Below, piece after piece: positions 56,474-64,000 of a stretch of 64,000 nt of DNA (position 1 is the stretch's first letter; the number at the start of each line of letters is the position of its first letter). A model generated the notes under the pieces. The model worked only from the letters and a program-made list of their open reading frames with translations. It was not told where the DNA came from and did no database searches. Position numbers and translations under genes: made by a program. The stretch is from Pseudomonadota bacterium (GTDB lineage Bacteria; Desulfobacterota; Binatia; Binatales; Binataceae). The stretch lies in assembly GCA_021324455.1 (NCBI GenBank), contig JAJPJA010000139.1, forward strand, positions 70,207 to 134,206, in the 5' to 3' direction.

Positions 56474-56932
56474 ATGTTGTCAAACAAGGCCAAGTACGCT
56501 CTCAAGGCGCTCCAGGTTCTGGCCAAAGAATACGGTCAGGGGCCGGTCCTTATTTCGGAGATCGCCCGGCGCGAGAGCATGCCGCCCAAATTCCTCGAAT
56601 TGATCCTGCTGGAGCTCAAGAACCACGGCATCCTGCAGAGCAAAAAGGGCAAGGGCGGAGGGTATTTCCTTGCCCGCGCGCCGCAGTCGGTCAGCGTCGG
56701 ACAGGTTGTGCGCCTGATGGACGGGCCTTTGGCTCCCCTGCCTTGTGTCAGCAAAACCTCTTACATGCGCTGCCGCGAATGCCGCGATGAACGCAGCTGC
56801 GGTATCCGCCTGATCATGAAGGACGTGCGCGACGCCACCGCCCGCATCCTGGATTCAACCACGCTGGCCGACGTGCTCAAGCGGGTCGAGGCCGTGGTGC
56901 TGGGCAAGGAAGGGCTGCATTACGCGATCTGA
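56474..56932 (+). CDS. Rrf2 family transcriptional regulator
   Basis: MLSNKAKYALKALQVLAKEYGQGPVLISEIARRESMPPKFLELILLELKNHGILQSKKGKGGGYFLAR; cysteine cluster CVSKTSYMRCRECRDERSC. Confidence 0.95.
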   Translation: MLSNKAKYALKALQVLAKEYGQGPVLISEIARRESMPPKFLELILLELKNHGILQSKKGKGGGYFLARAPQSVSVGQVVRLMDGPLAPLPCVSKTSYMRCRECRDERSCGIRLIMKDVRDATARILDSTTLADVLKRVEAVVLGKEGLHYAI

Positions 56933-56975
56933 AAAGTTTTTTCCGACGTCAGTCAAGTAAAATGATAGGGCTAAT

Positions 56976-57182
56976 ATGAAAACGGACCGCAACCTCAACC
57001 AAACCGGGCTGGCCGACCAATCCGACCGGATATCGCACAGCGCGATCAGCGAAATCCTGCGCTCCTTACGCGCGGTCCGCTTCGGCTCGGTCGAAATCAC
57101 CATCCACGATTCCCGCATCGTTCAAATCGAGCGCAAGGAAAAAGTGCGGTTCTCCGCTCCATCCCGCCTCCCCCCGGAATAG
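56976..57182 (+). CDS. YezD/DUF2292-like small protein
   Basis: ISEILRSLRAVRFGSVEITIHDSRIVQIERKEKVRF. Confidence 0.85.
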   Translation: MKTDRNLNQTGLADQSDRISHSAISEILRSLRAVRFGSVEITIHDSRIVQIERKEKVRFSAPSRLPPE

Positions 57183-57303
57183 CGGCGCTGTCGCGGGCTC
57201 AACCGATCGTCGACCAGTCATCTGGAGGCGCGGATGCGGCGTTTGAGGGATCTGACCGGACCACCGGAAGTCTCCCCGTTCACTGCCATTGGGAGAAGCT
57301 TCG

Positions 57304-58752
57304 ATGTTCAAGCAGCGGTGGTCATGGATCCACCTGGCAGCGGCCGTTGCCCTTTGGCTGGCGGTTTCGCCGGCGCTGGCCCAAACCACCGACGCGACGG
57401 TGCGCGAGTTGGAAAAACGGATCGCGGATTTGGAGCGGCAGGTCAGGGCCCTGCAGGCGGCCAGCCAGCGCAAAGACCGCAATCTGCAGGCGGTCGATCA
57501 GCGGGTCAAAGTCCTCGATCGCAAGGTTGACGTCCAGCAGCAGGCGCAGCGCCAACTCACCCGCACCCTGCCCAAAGTCGATTTCAACTACAGGGATCAG
57601 GGCGGTCTGACGCTCAAGAGCACCGACGGCGCCGAACGCTTTACCGTCGGCGGCTGGGTCCAGGCTGACGGCCGCTACTACACCACTCAAGCGCCGGGCG
57701 GGGCGAGCACCTTCCTGATGCGCCGCGTGCGGCCCTACTTCGAGGGTACGATCGACAACTACTACGATTTCCGCGTGATGCCGGACTTCGGTCAGGGAGC
57801 CTTCACCCTGCAGGACGCCTTCGCTGACATCCATTATTTTCCCCAATTGCGGCTGCGCGCCGGCAAGTTCAAGGAGCCGATGGGTCTGGAGCGCTGGCAG
57901 GACGACCGCTGGAACGAGTTCGTGGAACGCGGACTGCCCACCCAGCTGGTGCCGGACCGCTCGATCGGCGCCCAGTTGCACGGCATGCTGCTGCACGACG
58001 TTATCGAGTATCACTTCGGTGTCTTCAACGGATCGACCGACAACGTCGCCACGTCGGATATCGATACCAACAACGCCAAAGACCTGTCCGGCCGGATCTT
58101 CGTGCGGCCATTCGCCACTTATGCCAGCGAGGCTCTGCAGGGTTTCGGAGTCGGCCTTGCCGGAACCTACGGCACGTCGGAAAAGGGTATCGCGCTGGAC
58201 ACTTTGAAGACCGCGGGGCAGAACGTTTTCTTTCAGTACAACAGGACCGCGTTCGCGGCGGGAGACCGCTATCGTTATTCGCCGCAGTTCTATTACTATG
58301 GCGGACCGTTCGGGCTGCTGGGCGAGTTCGTTTACAATTCGCAGAAAATCGGCCGGTTCAATCCCGCGGGCAGCGCCGTCAATCATCAGATTTCCAACTA
58401 CGCCTGGAATCTGACCGCGAATTATGTCCTAACCGGCGAAGATGCCGCGTTCGACGGGATCAATCCGCGGCATAACTTCGATCCGCGAGCCGGCTCCTGG
58501 GGCGCGCTCGAACTGGTGGCGCGCGTGGATCAACTCGTCGTCGATCCCGACGCTTTCAAATACGGCTTCGCCAATCCGTCGCTCTCGGCGGGATGGGCCC
58601 TGGAATGGGGCGTCGGATTCAACTGGTGGCTCTCGCGCCGGCTGAAACTGCAGACTGACTATTCGCGCACCACCTTCCATCAGGGCGCCGCCAACGGCGG
58701 CACGCGCAAGCCGGAAAGCGTTTTTCTCCAGGAACTCCAGCTCATCTTCTGA
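57304..58752 (+). CDS. OprP/OprO-like phosphate-selective porin family outer membrane protein
   Basis: Signal peptide; coiled-coil VRELEKRIADLERQVRALQAAS; FLMRRVRPYFEGTIDNYYDFRVMPDFGQGAFTLQDAFADIHYFPQLRLRAGKFKEPMGLERWQD; ends ...LQELQLIF. Confidence 0.92.
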   Translation: MFKQRWSWIHLAAAVALWLAVSPALAQTTDATVRELEKRIADLERQVRALQAASQRKDRNLQAVDQRVKVLDRKVDVQQQAQRQLTRTLPKVDFNYRDQGGLTLKSTDGAERFTVGGWVQADGRYYTTQAPGGASTFLMRRVRPYFEGTIDNYYDFRVMPDFGQGAFTLQDAFADIHYFPQLRLRAGKFKEPMGLERWQDDRWNEFVERGLPTQLVPDRSIGAQLHGMLLHDVIEYHFGVFNGSTDNVATSDIDTNNAKDLSGRIFVRPFATYASEALQGFGVGLAGTYGTSEKGIALDTLKTAGQNVFFQYNRTAFAAGDRYRYSPQFYYYGGPFGLLGEFVYNSQKIGRFNPAGSAVNHQISNYAWNLTANYVLTGEDAAFDGINPRHNFDPRAGSWGALELVARVDQLVVDPDAFKYGFANPSLSAGWALEWGVGFNWWLSRRLKLQTDYSRTTFHQGAANGGTRKPESVFLQELQLIF

Positions 58753-59047
58753 GCAACGCGATGCCGGTGCTCCGTCTTCATCAAAAAGTATTCTCGTTTT
58801 CGAGACAAAAACTGACGCGCGGTTCCCGCTCTTGGGAATATCCATTCCCTAACCCATTGACACGACGCTGAACTGGAAAACTCGCTCCGCTTTTCGGACA
58901 AATTCACCGCCGGCGATGCCTGCCTCCGGTCCCGAAATTGCTAATGTCCTCGCAGATGCGCCGGCCTCTCTTTGAACCCAAAATCCACACCTGAGTTCAT
59001 CATTGCGGCCGCTGCGCGCTTCATGCATTAAGGCGGTGGGTTGAAAG

Positions 59048-61480
59048 ATGACGACCAGGAAAAGGCCGGATGTCGGACATATCGTTTTGCGCTATCGGGC
59101 GTTAATCGGGGCGATTCTGGTTCTTTCTACGGCTTTTATGGCCTATGAGGCCTCGCGCGTCACAATCGGCACTCGTTTCGTGGATTTCTTTCCGCAAAGC
59201 GCGCACAACGTAAAGCTTTACCGGCGCTTCCACCGTTACGGCGGAGCGCAAACGCTCGCCCTGATGCTTCACGTCCGCCGCGGCGACATCTTCAACATCC
59301 CAACGCTGCGGAAGATCCAGGCCATCAACGCCGCGGTCGACCGCCTGCCCGGCGTCAACCATCAGGAGATCTTCTCGCTGGCCTCTTACCGCGTCGCGTA
59401 CGCGGAAGCGGTGGCGGGCGGACTCAACACCAGGCCCTACATGTATCCGGAGGTCCCGACCACCGCCGCCGGAATCAAGGCGCTCAAGGTTCACGTCTTC
59501 GCGCATCGCGAACAACTCGCCAACCTGGTCAGCCCGGATTACAAGAACACTCTGGTGACGGCCTCGTTCAACGAAGAAGGACTCAATTACAGGAGCCTTT
59601 TCGAGCAGATCCAGGGAATCGTCAAAAAATTCCAGGATTCGAATACGGATATCTACGTCGCGGGCGAGCCGGTGGTGCGGGGTTACGGTTATCATTACTT
59701 TCCAGTCATCGTCGCAATATTCTTCGCCGCGATTTTCCTGATGATTGTCACGCTGTACTGGAATTTGGGCGATTATACGTCGTGGTGGGCGCCGATCGTG
59801 ACCGGTAGCTGCTCCGCGATATGGGGCCTCGGCTTTGTCGGCATTATGGGATACAACTTCGACCCCCTGATGCTGGTGGTGCCGTTCATTCTGACCGCGC
59901 GCGACATGAGCCACGGCATTCAATGGCAGCGGCGCTACTACTACATGCTGGAGCAGACGCATCATCGCCGCGCCGCATGTATCGCCACTACCAACTTCAT
60001 GCTGCCGGCGGGTCTGCTCGCAATTTTGGCCGATATCGCGGGGATTATCTTTATCTCCTTTTCGGGAATCACGGTGCTGGACGATATCGCCCGCGCGGGC
60101 ACGGTGTGGCTGGCGGCGAGCCTGGTGATGGTGTTTATCTTCCAGCCGATCATGATGAGTTATCTGCCGCAGCCGCGGCGCAGGGGGCGGCTGGCGGGCG
60201 CAGGCCCGATCGCGCGGCGGCTGCGGCCCGCGGCCGACTGGTTGTGCCGCATTCCGGTAATGCCGGGGCCGGTCCGCAGCGGGCTGCTGATCGGATCGCT
60301 GATATTTCTGCTCGCCGGAATCTTCTCCGGCCTCCACGCGCAGGTCGGTTACACCCACCCCGGCACCCCGCTTTACCGGCCCGGTGCCAAGGTCAACCAG
60401 GATATCGCCGCAATATCCAGATACTTCCCCACCGATGAAGGGTGGGTGATCCTGAGTACCCCGGCTTATCCGGACGCTCAATCGGTGCTGGGTCCGCGAA
60501 CATTGCGGATGGCGGACGATCTGCGCGACTACCTGCTGCGGGACTCGCGCGTCAAACAGGTGGTCACTTTCGCATCGATGGTGATCCGGCCGTTCAACCA
60601 GATGTTTCATTACGGACATCCGAAGCTGTACGCGATTCCGATGAATACCCAGATCGCGGGGAATCTCTGGTATCTGTTTTTGGGCGGCACCGCGCCGGGG
60701 GAGATGGAGCATTATATTTCCAGTACCGCCGCCAACGACACCTGCATCCGCATTCTAATGTCGGACCATACTTACAAAACCCTCAACGACATGCAGAACA
60801 AGCTGGGCGCCTTTGTGAATTCATATGCCGTCCGCAATCCGGGGCTGGCGAAAGTACACGTGATGTATCTGGGCGGAATCGCGGGATTGTACGCCGCCGC
60901 CAACCAGGTTCTGTTCAATCTTGATTTCTACAACATCAGCTTCGTATTGGGATGCGTTTTTCTTTTCTGCCTGATTGCCTTTCGTTCCTTCGTTGGCGGC
61001 ATCCTGTTCGTGTTCGCCTGCGTTCTGGCCAATTTCGGCGCGTTCATCTATCTGCAGGCGCGTCAGATTGGACTGACTATCGACACGGTTCCCGTGATTT
61101 CGCTGGGAATCGGTTTGGGCGTCGACTACGGCATCTACACCGTCTCGCGCATCAGGGACGAGGTAAGGGGCGGGATGCGGCTGGAGGACGCTGTGCCGCT
61201 GGCGATCAGGAGCACCGGCGGCGCGGTGTTCATGGTGATGTGCGTGATGATCGGCGGCATCATCCCGTGGGCGTTTTCGCCCGCGCTGTTCCATAACAAC
61301 ATGAGCGTGCTGCTGGCGGTTTTGATGTTTCTCAACGGAATCGCGGGCGTATTCGTGCTGCCGGCGTTTATCGCCTGGTCGCGCTCGGGATTCATCTGCC
61401 GCTATGAACAAGCCCGCGAGCCGGCACAGCCGATGGCGCCGGCGCTGGGCGCGCTGGGCGGCGCTCATCGGGCGGGTTAG
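59048..61480 (+). CDS. MMPL/RND family transporter
   Basis: 810 aa, two TM blocks; FSGITVLDDIARAGTVWLAASLVMVFIFQP, VISLGIGLGVDYGIYTVSRIRDEVRGGMRLEDAVPLAIRSTGGAV. Confidence 0.9.
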   Translation: MTTRKRPDVGHIVLRYRALIGAILVLSTAFMAYEASRVTIGTRFVDFFPQSAHNVKLYRRFHRYGGAQTLALMLHVRRGDIFNIPTLRKIQAINAAVDRLPGVNHQEIFSLASYRVAYAEAVAGGLNTRPYMYPEVPTTAAGIKALKVHVFAHREQLANLVSPDYKNTLVTASFNEEGLNYRSLFEQIQGIVKKFQDSNTDIYVAGEPVVRGYGYHYFPVIVAIFFAAIFLMIVTLYWNLGDYTSWWAPIVTGSCSAIWGLGFVGIMGYNFDPLMLVVPFILTARDMSHGIQWQRRYYYMLEQTHHRRAACIATTNFMLPAGLLAILADIAGIIFISFSGITVLDDIARAGTVWLAASLVMVFIFQPIMMSYLPQPRRRGRLAGAGPIARRLRPAADWLCRIPVMPGPVRSGLLIGSLIFLLAGIFSGLHAQVGYTHPGTPLYRPGAKVNQDIAAISRYFPTDEGWVILSTPAYPDAQSVLGPRTLRMADDLRDYLLRDSRVKQVVTFASMVIRPFNQMFHYGHPKLYAIPMNTQIAGNLWYLFLGGTAPGEMEHYISSTAANDTCIRILMSDHTYKTLNDMQNKLGAFVNSYAVRNPGLAKVHVMYLGGIAGLYAAANQVLFNLDFYNISFVLGCVFLFCLIAFRSFVGGILFVFACVLANFGAFIYLQARQIGLTIDTVPVISLGIGLGVDYGIYTVSRIRDEVRGGMRLEDAVPLAIRSTGGAVFMVMCVMIGGIIPWAFSPALFHNNMSVLLAVLMFLNGIAGVFVLPAFIAWSRSGFICRYEQAREPAQPMAPALGALGGAHRAG

Positions 61481-61561
61481 AAAGGCTGCCGCAAGAGGGC
61501 GCAATCTGGTATTTTTATCCGGTCAGCCGCGAAGACTGAATCCCGCCCGGCGGAAACAGGG

Positions 61562-62743
61562 ATGAAGATATCGCCGAAAGCAGCTACTCCCTTTGCGCGC
61601 CAGTTGGCGCGCGGCGGCGGGAAGGTCGATCTCGCCCGCTGCCTGATGGATACCGCCCACGTTATAATCATGGTGCTGGATCGGCTGGGAAGAATTGTCA
61701 GGTTCAATCCCTTCACCGAGGAAATATCCGGCTTCCGCATGGACCAGATGCGCGGCCGCGACTGGTTTTCGAGCTTTCTCCCCGAGCATGAACGCGGCCG
61801 CATGAAAGCGCTGTTCGAGCGCTGTCTGCGCGGGCAGAGCACCGGCCCCATCACCGCCGCGATGCTCACGCGAGCGGGCACCGCGCGCGCGATCGACTGG
61901 CGCGTCTGCGCGTTGCCGGACCGCGGCGCAGCGCCCGCAGGCGTGCTCTGGATCGGCAAGGATATTACGCAGCGGATGCAGGCGGAGCGCGAACTTTATG
62001 AACTCAACAAGGTCGCCCAGCAGCGCGAACGGCTGGCCGACGTCGGCGCCATCGCCGCCCAGATTGTTCATGACGTCGGCAATCCGCTGGCGGCTCTGTC
62101 GATGCAGGCCCAGTTGATCCGGCGGCGCGCGCGCGAATACCCCGATCAGCCGGTCGGATCGGTGCTCAAATCGGCCGAGCAGATGGTGATGGAGCTGCAT
62201 CGGCTGGAATCGCTGATCCGGGAATTCATGAACTTCGCCCGCGAACAGCGTCTGCATCTGGGGCGCATCGATCTGACCCGGTTTCTGTCCGAGATTGCCG
62301 CGCTGTGGAGCCAGGTCGCCTTTGCGCGCGGCATCAATCTTATCTTTCACGCTCCCGACACTCCGCTGAGCGTGCGCGCGGACGAGGAAAAGATTCATCG
62401 CGTGCTCGACAACCTGATCAAAAACGCGGTCGAGGCGATCGGCGACGCCGGCGGTCGCATCGCGATCTGCGCGGGCGCCTGCGGCGGCGGCCGGGTGCGG
62501 ATATCGGTGGCCGATACCGGCCCGGGCATCGCCCGGGACGTCGCGGTGTTCCGGCTGTTCGAAAGCACCAAGGCCGAAGGATCGGGCCTGGGTCTGGCGG
62601 TGGCCCGGCAGATCGTGCTGGCGCATGGCGGCTCGATCTATCACGAAGCCGCTTCCCCCCATGGCGCCGTGTTCCATTTCGAGCTGCCGATCGAAGGTCC
62701 CACCCCGGACGACGCGGCCGCGCGCCCGCCGAGAAGCTTATGA
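61562..62743 (+). CDS. PAS-domain sensor histidine kinase (NtrB-like)
   Basis: HVIIMVLDRLGRIVRFNPFTEEISGF (PAS), IAAQIVHDVGNPLAALSMQAQLI (H box), NLIKNAVEAIGDAGG, VADTGPGIA, GSGLGLAVARQIVLAHGGSI. Confidence 0.95.
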   Translation: MKISPKAATPFARQLARGGGKVDLARCLMDTAHVIIMVLDRLGRIVRFNPFTEEISGFRMDQMRGRDWFSSFLPEHERGRMKALFERCLRGQSTGPITAAMLTRAGTARAIDWRVCALPDRGAAPAGVLWIGKDITQRMQAERELYELNKVAQQRERLADVGAIAAQIVHDVGNPLAALSMQAQLIRRRAREYPDQPVGSVLKSAEQMVMELHRLESLIREFMNFAREQRLHLGRIDLTRFLSEIAALWSQVAFARGINLIFHAPDTPLSVRADEEKIHRVLDNLIKNAVEAIGDAGGRIAICAGACGGGRVRISVADTGPGIARDVAVFRLFESTKAEGSGLGLAVARQIVLAHGGSIYHEAASPHGAVFHFELPIEGPTPDDAAARPPRSL

Positions 62744-64000
62744 ACCCGCCGCGCCAAGCCTCAGGACGGATTCTCATCGCCGATGACGAAGCGTCGATCC
62801 GCGGCGGCCTGGTCGACGTGCTGACCGATGAGGGCTACGAGGTGACCGGCGTGGCCAACGGGGCCGAGGCGATCGGCGCGATTGCCCAATGCGGTTACGA
62901 CATTGTGGTGACGGACCTGCGGATGCCGGGGGTTGACGGGCTCGAAGTGCTGCGCCGCGTGCGCGAGCTTTCGCCCCAGACCCTGGTGCTGCTGATCACC
63001 GCCTACGCCTCGGTGGAGACGGCGGTTGAAGCGCTGCGCAACGGCGCCCACGACTACATCCTCAAGCCGCTCATCGTGGAGGACGTGCTCAGCAAGATCC
63101 ATCGGCTGGTCGAATACCGCCGGCTGGCGTGGGAGACGCAGATGCTGCGGCGCGAAATCGCCTCGCGCTATGAACTGGATCAGATGGTCATCCGGTCGCC
63201 CGCGATGCGCGAGATTTCCGGCATGATCGAGAAGGTCGGCCCCACCAACAGCACGGTTCTGATCACCGGCGAAAGCGGAGTCGGCAAAGAGGTGGTGGCG
63301 CGCGCCCTGCACGCCGCCAGCACCCGGCGCGACCAGTTGTTCCTTCCGGTCAATTGCGGGGCGATACCGGAGAATCTGCTGGAAAGCGAGCTGTTCGGCC
63401 ACGCGCGCGGCGCCTTCACCGGCGCCGCGGCCGCGCATGAGGGGCTGTTCCAGCGCGCGCGCGGCGGCACCATCTTTCTCGACGAGATCGGCGACTTGCC
63501 CGCCGGCGTTCAGGTCAAGCTGCTGCGCGCGATCGAACGGCGCGAGATCCTGCCGCTGGGCATCAATACGCCGGTGATGACCGATGTGCGGATTATCGCG
63601 GCGACCAACCGCAGGCTGCACGACGCGGTCCAGGAAGGGAAGTTCCGCGAGGATCTGTTTTACCGCCTCAATGTCGTGGGTATCGAAGTACCGCCGCTGC
63701 GCCAGCAGCGCGAGGCGATTCCGGCGCTGGTCGAATACCTGATTCGGCGCCACAACGCCGATTTGAAAAAGAGCTACCGCGGCGCGGACAACGCCACCAT
63801 GCGCATTCTGATCGCTCATTCATGGCCGGGCAACATCCGCGAGCTCGACAACGTAATCGAGCGCGCGATGATTCTGGGCAACGGGGAGTGGATCACGCCC
63901 GCCGACCTGCCCCCCGCCATCCGGCACGACGCCGAAAACCCGCACAGCGTGGCCGACAATCTGCGCGAAGCGATCCGGGCCTACGAAAAGATCCACATCG
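62740..64000 (+). CDS. Sigma-54-dependent NtrC-family response regulator (truncated at window end)
   Basis: Own translation: ILIADDEASIRGGLVDVLTDEGYEV..VVTDLRMPGVDGLEVL.., GESGVGKEVVARALH, ELFGHARGAFTGA, GGTIFLDEIGDLP, FREDLFYRLNVV; ATGA overlap with kinase; open at end so absent from the ORF track. Confidence 0.97.
   Translation, partial: MNPPRQASGRILIADDEASIRGGLVDVLTDEGYEVTGVANGAEAIGAIAQCGYDIVVTDLRMPGVDGLEVLRRVRELSPQTLVLLITAYASVETAVEALRNGAHDYILKPLIVEDVLSKIHRLVEYRRLAWETQMLRREIASRYELDQMVIRSPAMREISGMIEKVGPTNSTVLITGESGVGKEVVARALHAASTRRDQLFLPVNCGAIPENLLESELFGHARGAFTGAAAAHEGLFQRARGGTIFLDEIGDLPAGVQVKLLRAIERREILPLGINTPVMTDVRIIAATNRRLHDAVQEGKFREDLFYRLNVVGIEVPPLRQQREAIPALVEYLIRRHNADLKKSYRGADNATMRILIAHSWPGNIRELDNVIERAMILGNGEWITPADLPPAIRHDAENPHSVADNLREAIRAYEKIHI

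Noticed and set aside
57322-58386. 354-aa minus-strand ORF
   Set aside because: Antisense to the porin; no domain.
59102-60712. 536-aa minus-strand ORF
   Set aside because: Antisense to the MMPL/RND transporter; no domain.
1-64000. CRISPR array, insertion sequence or prophage
   Set aside because: No regular direct repeats with spacers, transposase genes or phage structural genes were seen on reading the window.

Overview
GC-rich bacterial chromosomal window, mostly densely coding, with many large antisense shadow ORFs in the supplied track that I discounted. Left part (about 1-18 kb): a Tad/Flp pilus locus on the minus strand (two Flp pilins, TadE, RcpC/CpaB, RcpA secretin, TadZ/CpaE, TadA/CpaF ATPase, TadB, TadC, three tandem TadG-like proteins), bracketed by multi-pass membrane proteins that look like GT-C type glycosyltransferases, two of them clear paralogues. 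Then a fused MFS/spermidine-synthase-like protein, an alpha/beta hydrolase, a tRNA-Ser(CGA) preceded by a short AT-richer orphan region with an unannotated 31-aa membrane microprotein behind a near-perfect Shine-Dalgarno, and a 22-35.7 kb catabolic-looking block (CoA transferase, cyclase, SDR, orphan Mo-hydroxylase large subunit, orphan HyuA, Zn-ADH, DUF1214-like, ferredoxin-MBL fusion, bicupin, hydrolase). Next comes a minus-strand run xerC-hslV-hslU-argB-argD-argF-[mazEF-like TA]-argG, then glmU-glmS, a secreted phosphoesterase, YeiH + ArsR, a RibB protein with a degenerate GTP cyclohydrolase II half (RibBX-like), DsbD, an LLM oxidoreductase, Rrf2-YezD, a porin, an MMPL/RND transporter and an NtrB-NtrC-like pair truncated by the window end. 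No CRISPR array, transposon or prophage was seen. No single clearly new system is proven. The best candidates for follow-up are the microprotein region upstream of tRNA-Ser, the non-canonical Tad locus with possible linked glycosylation, the TA module inside the arginine operon, and the RibBX-like protein. All family calls are by eye from motifs; no database search was run.
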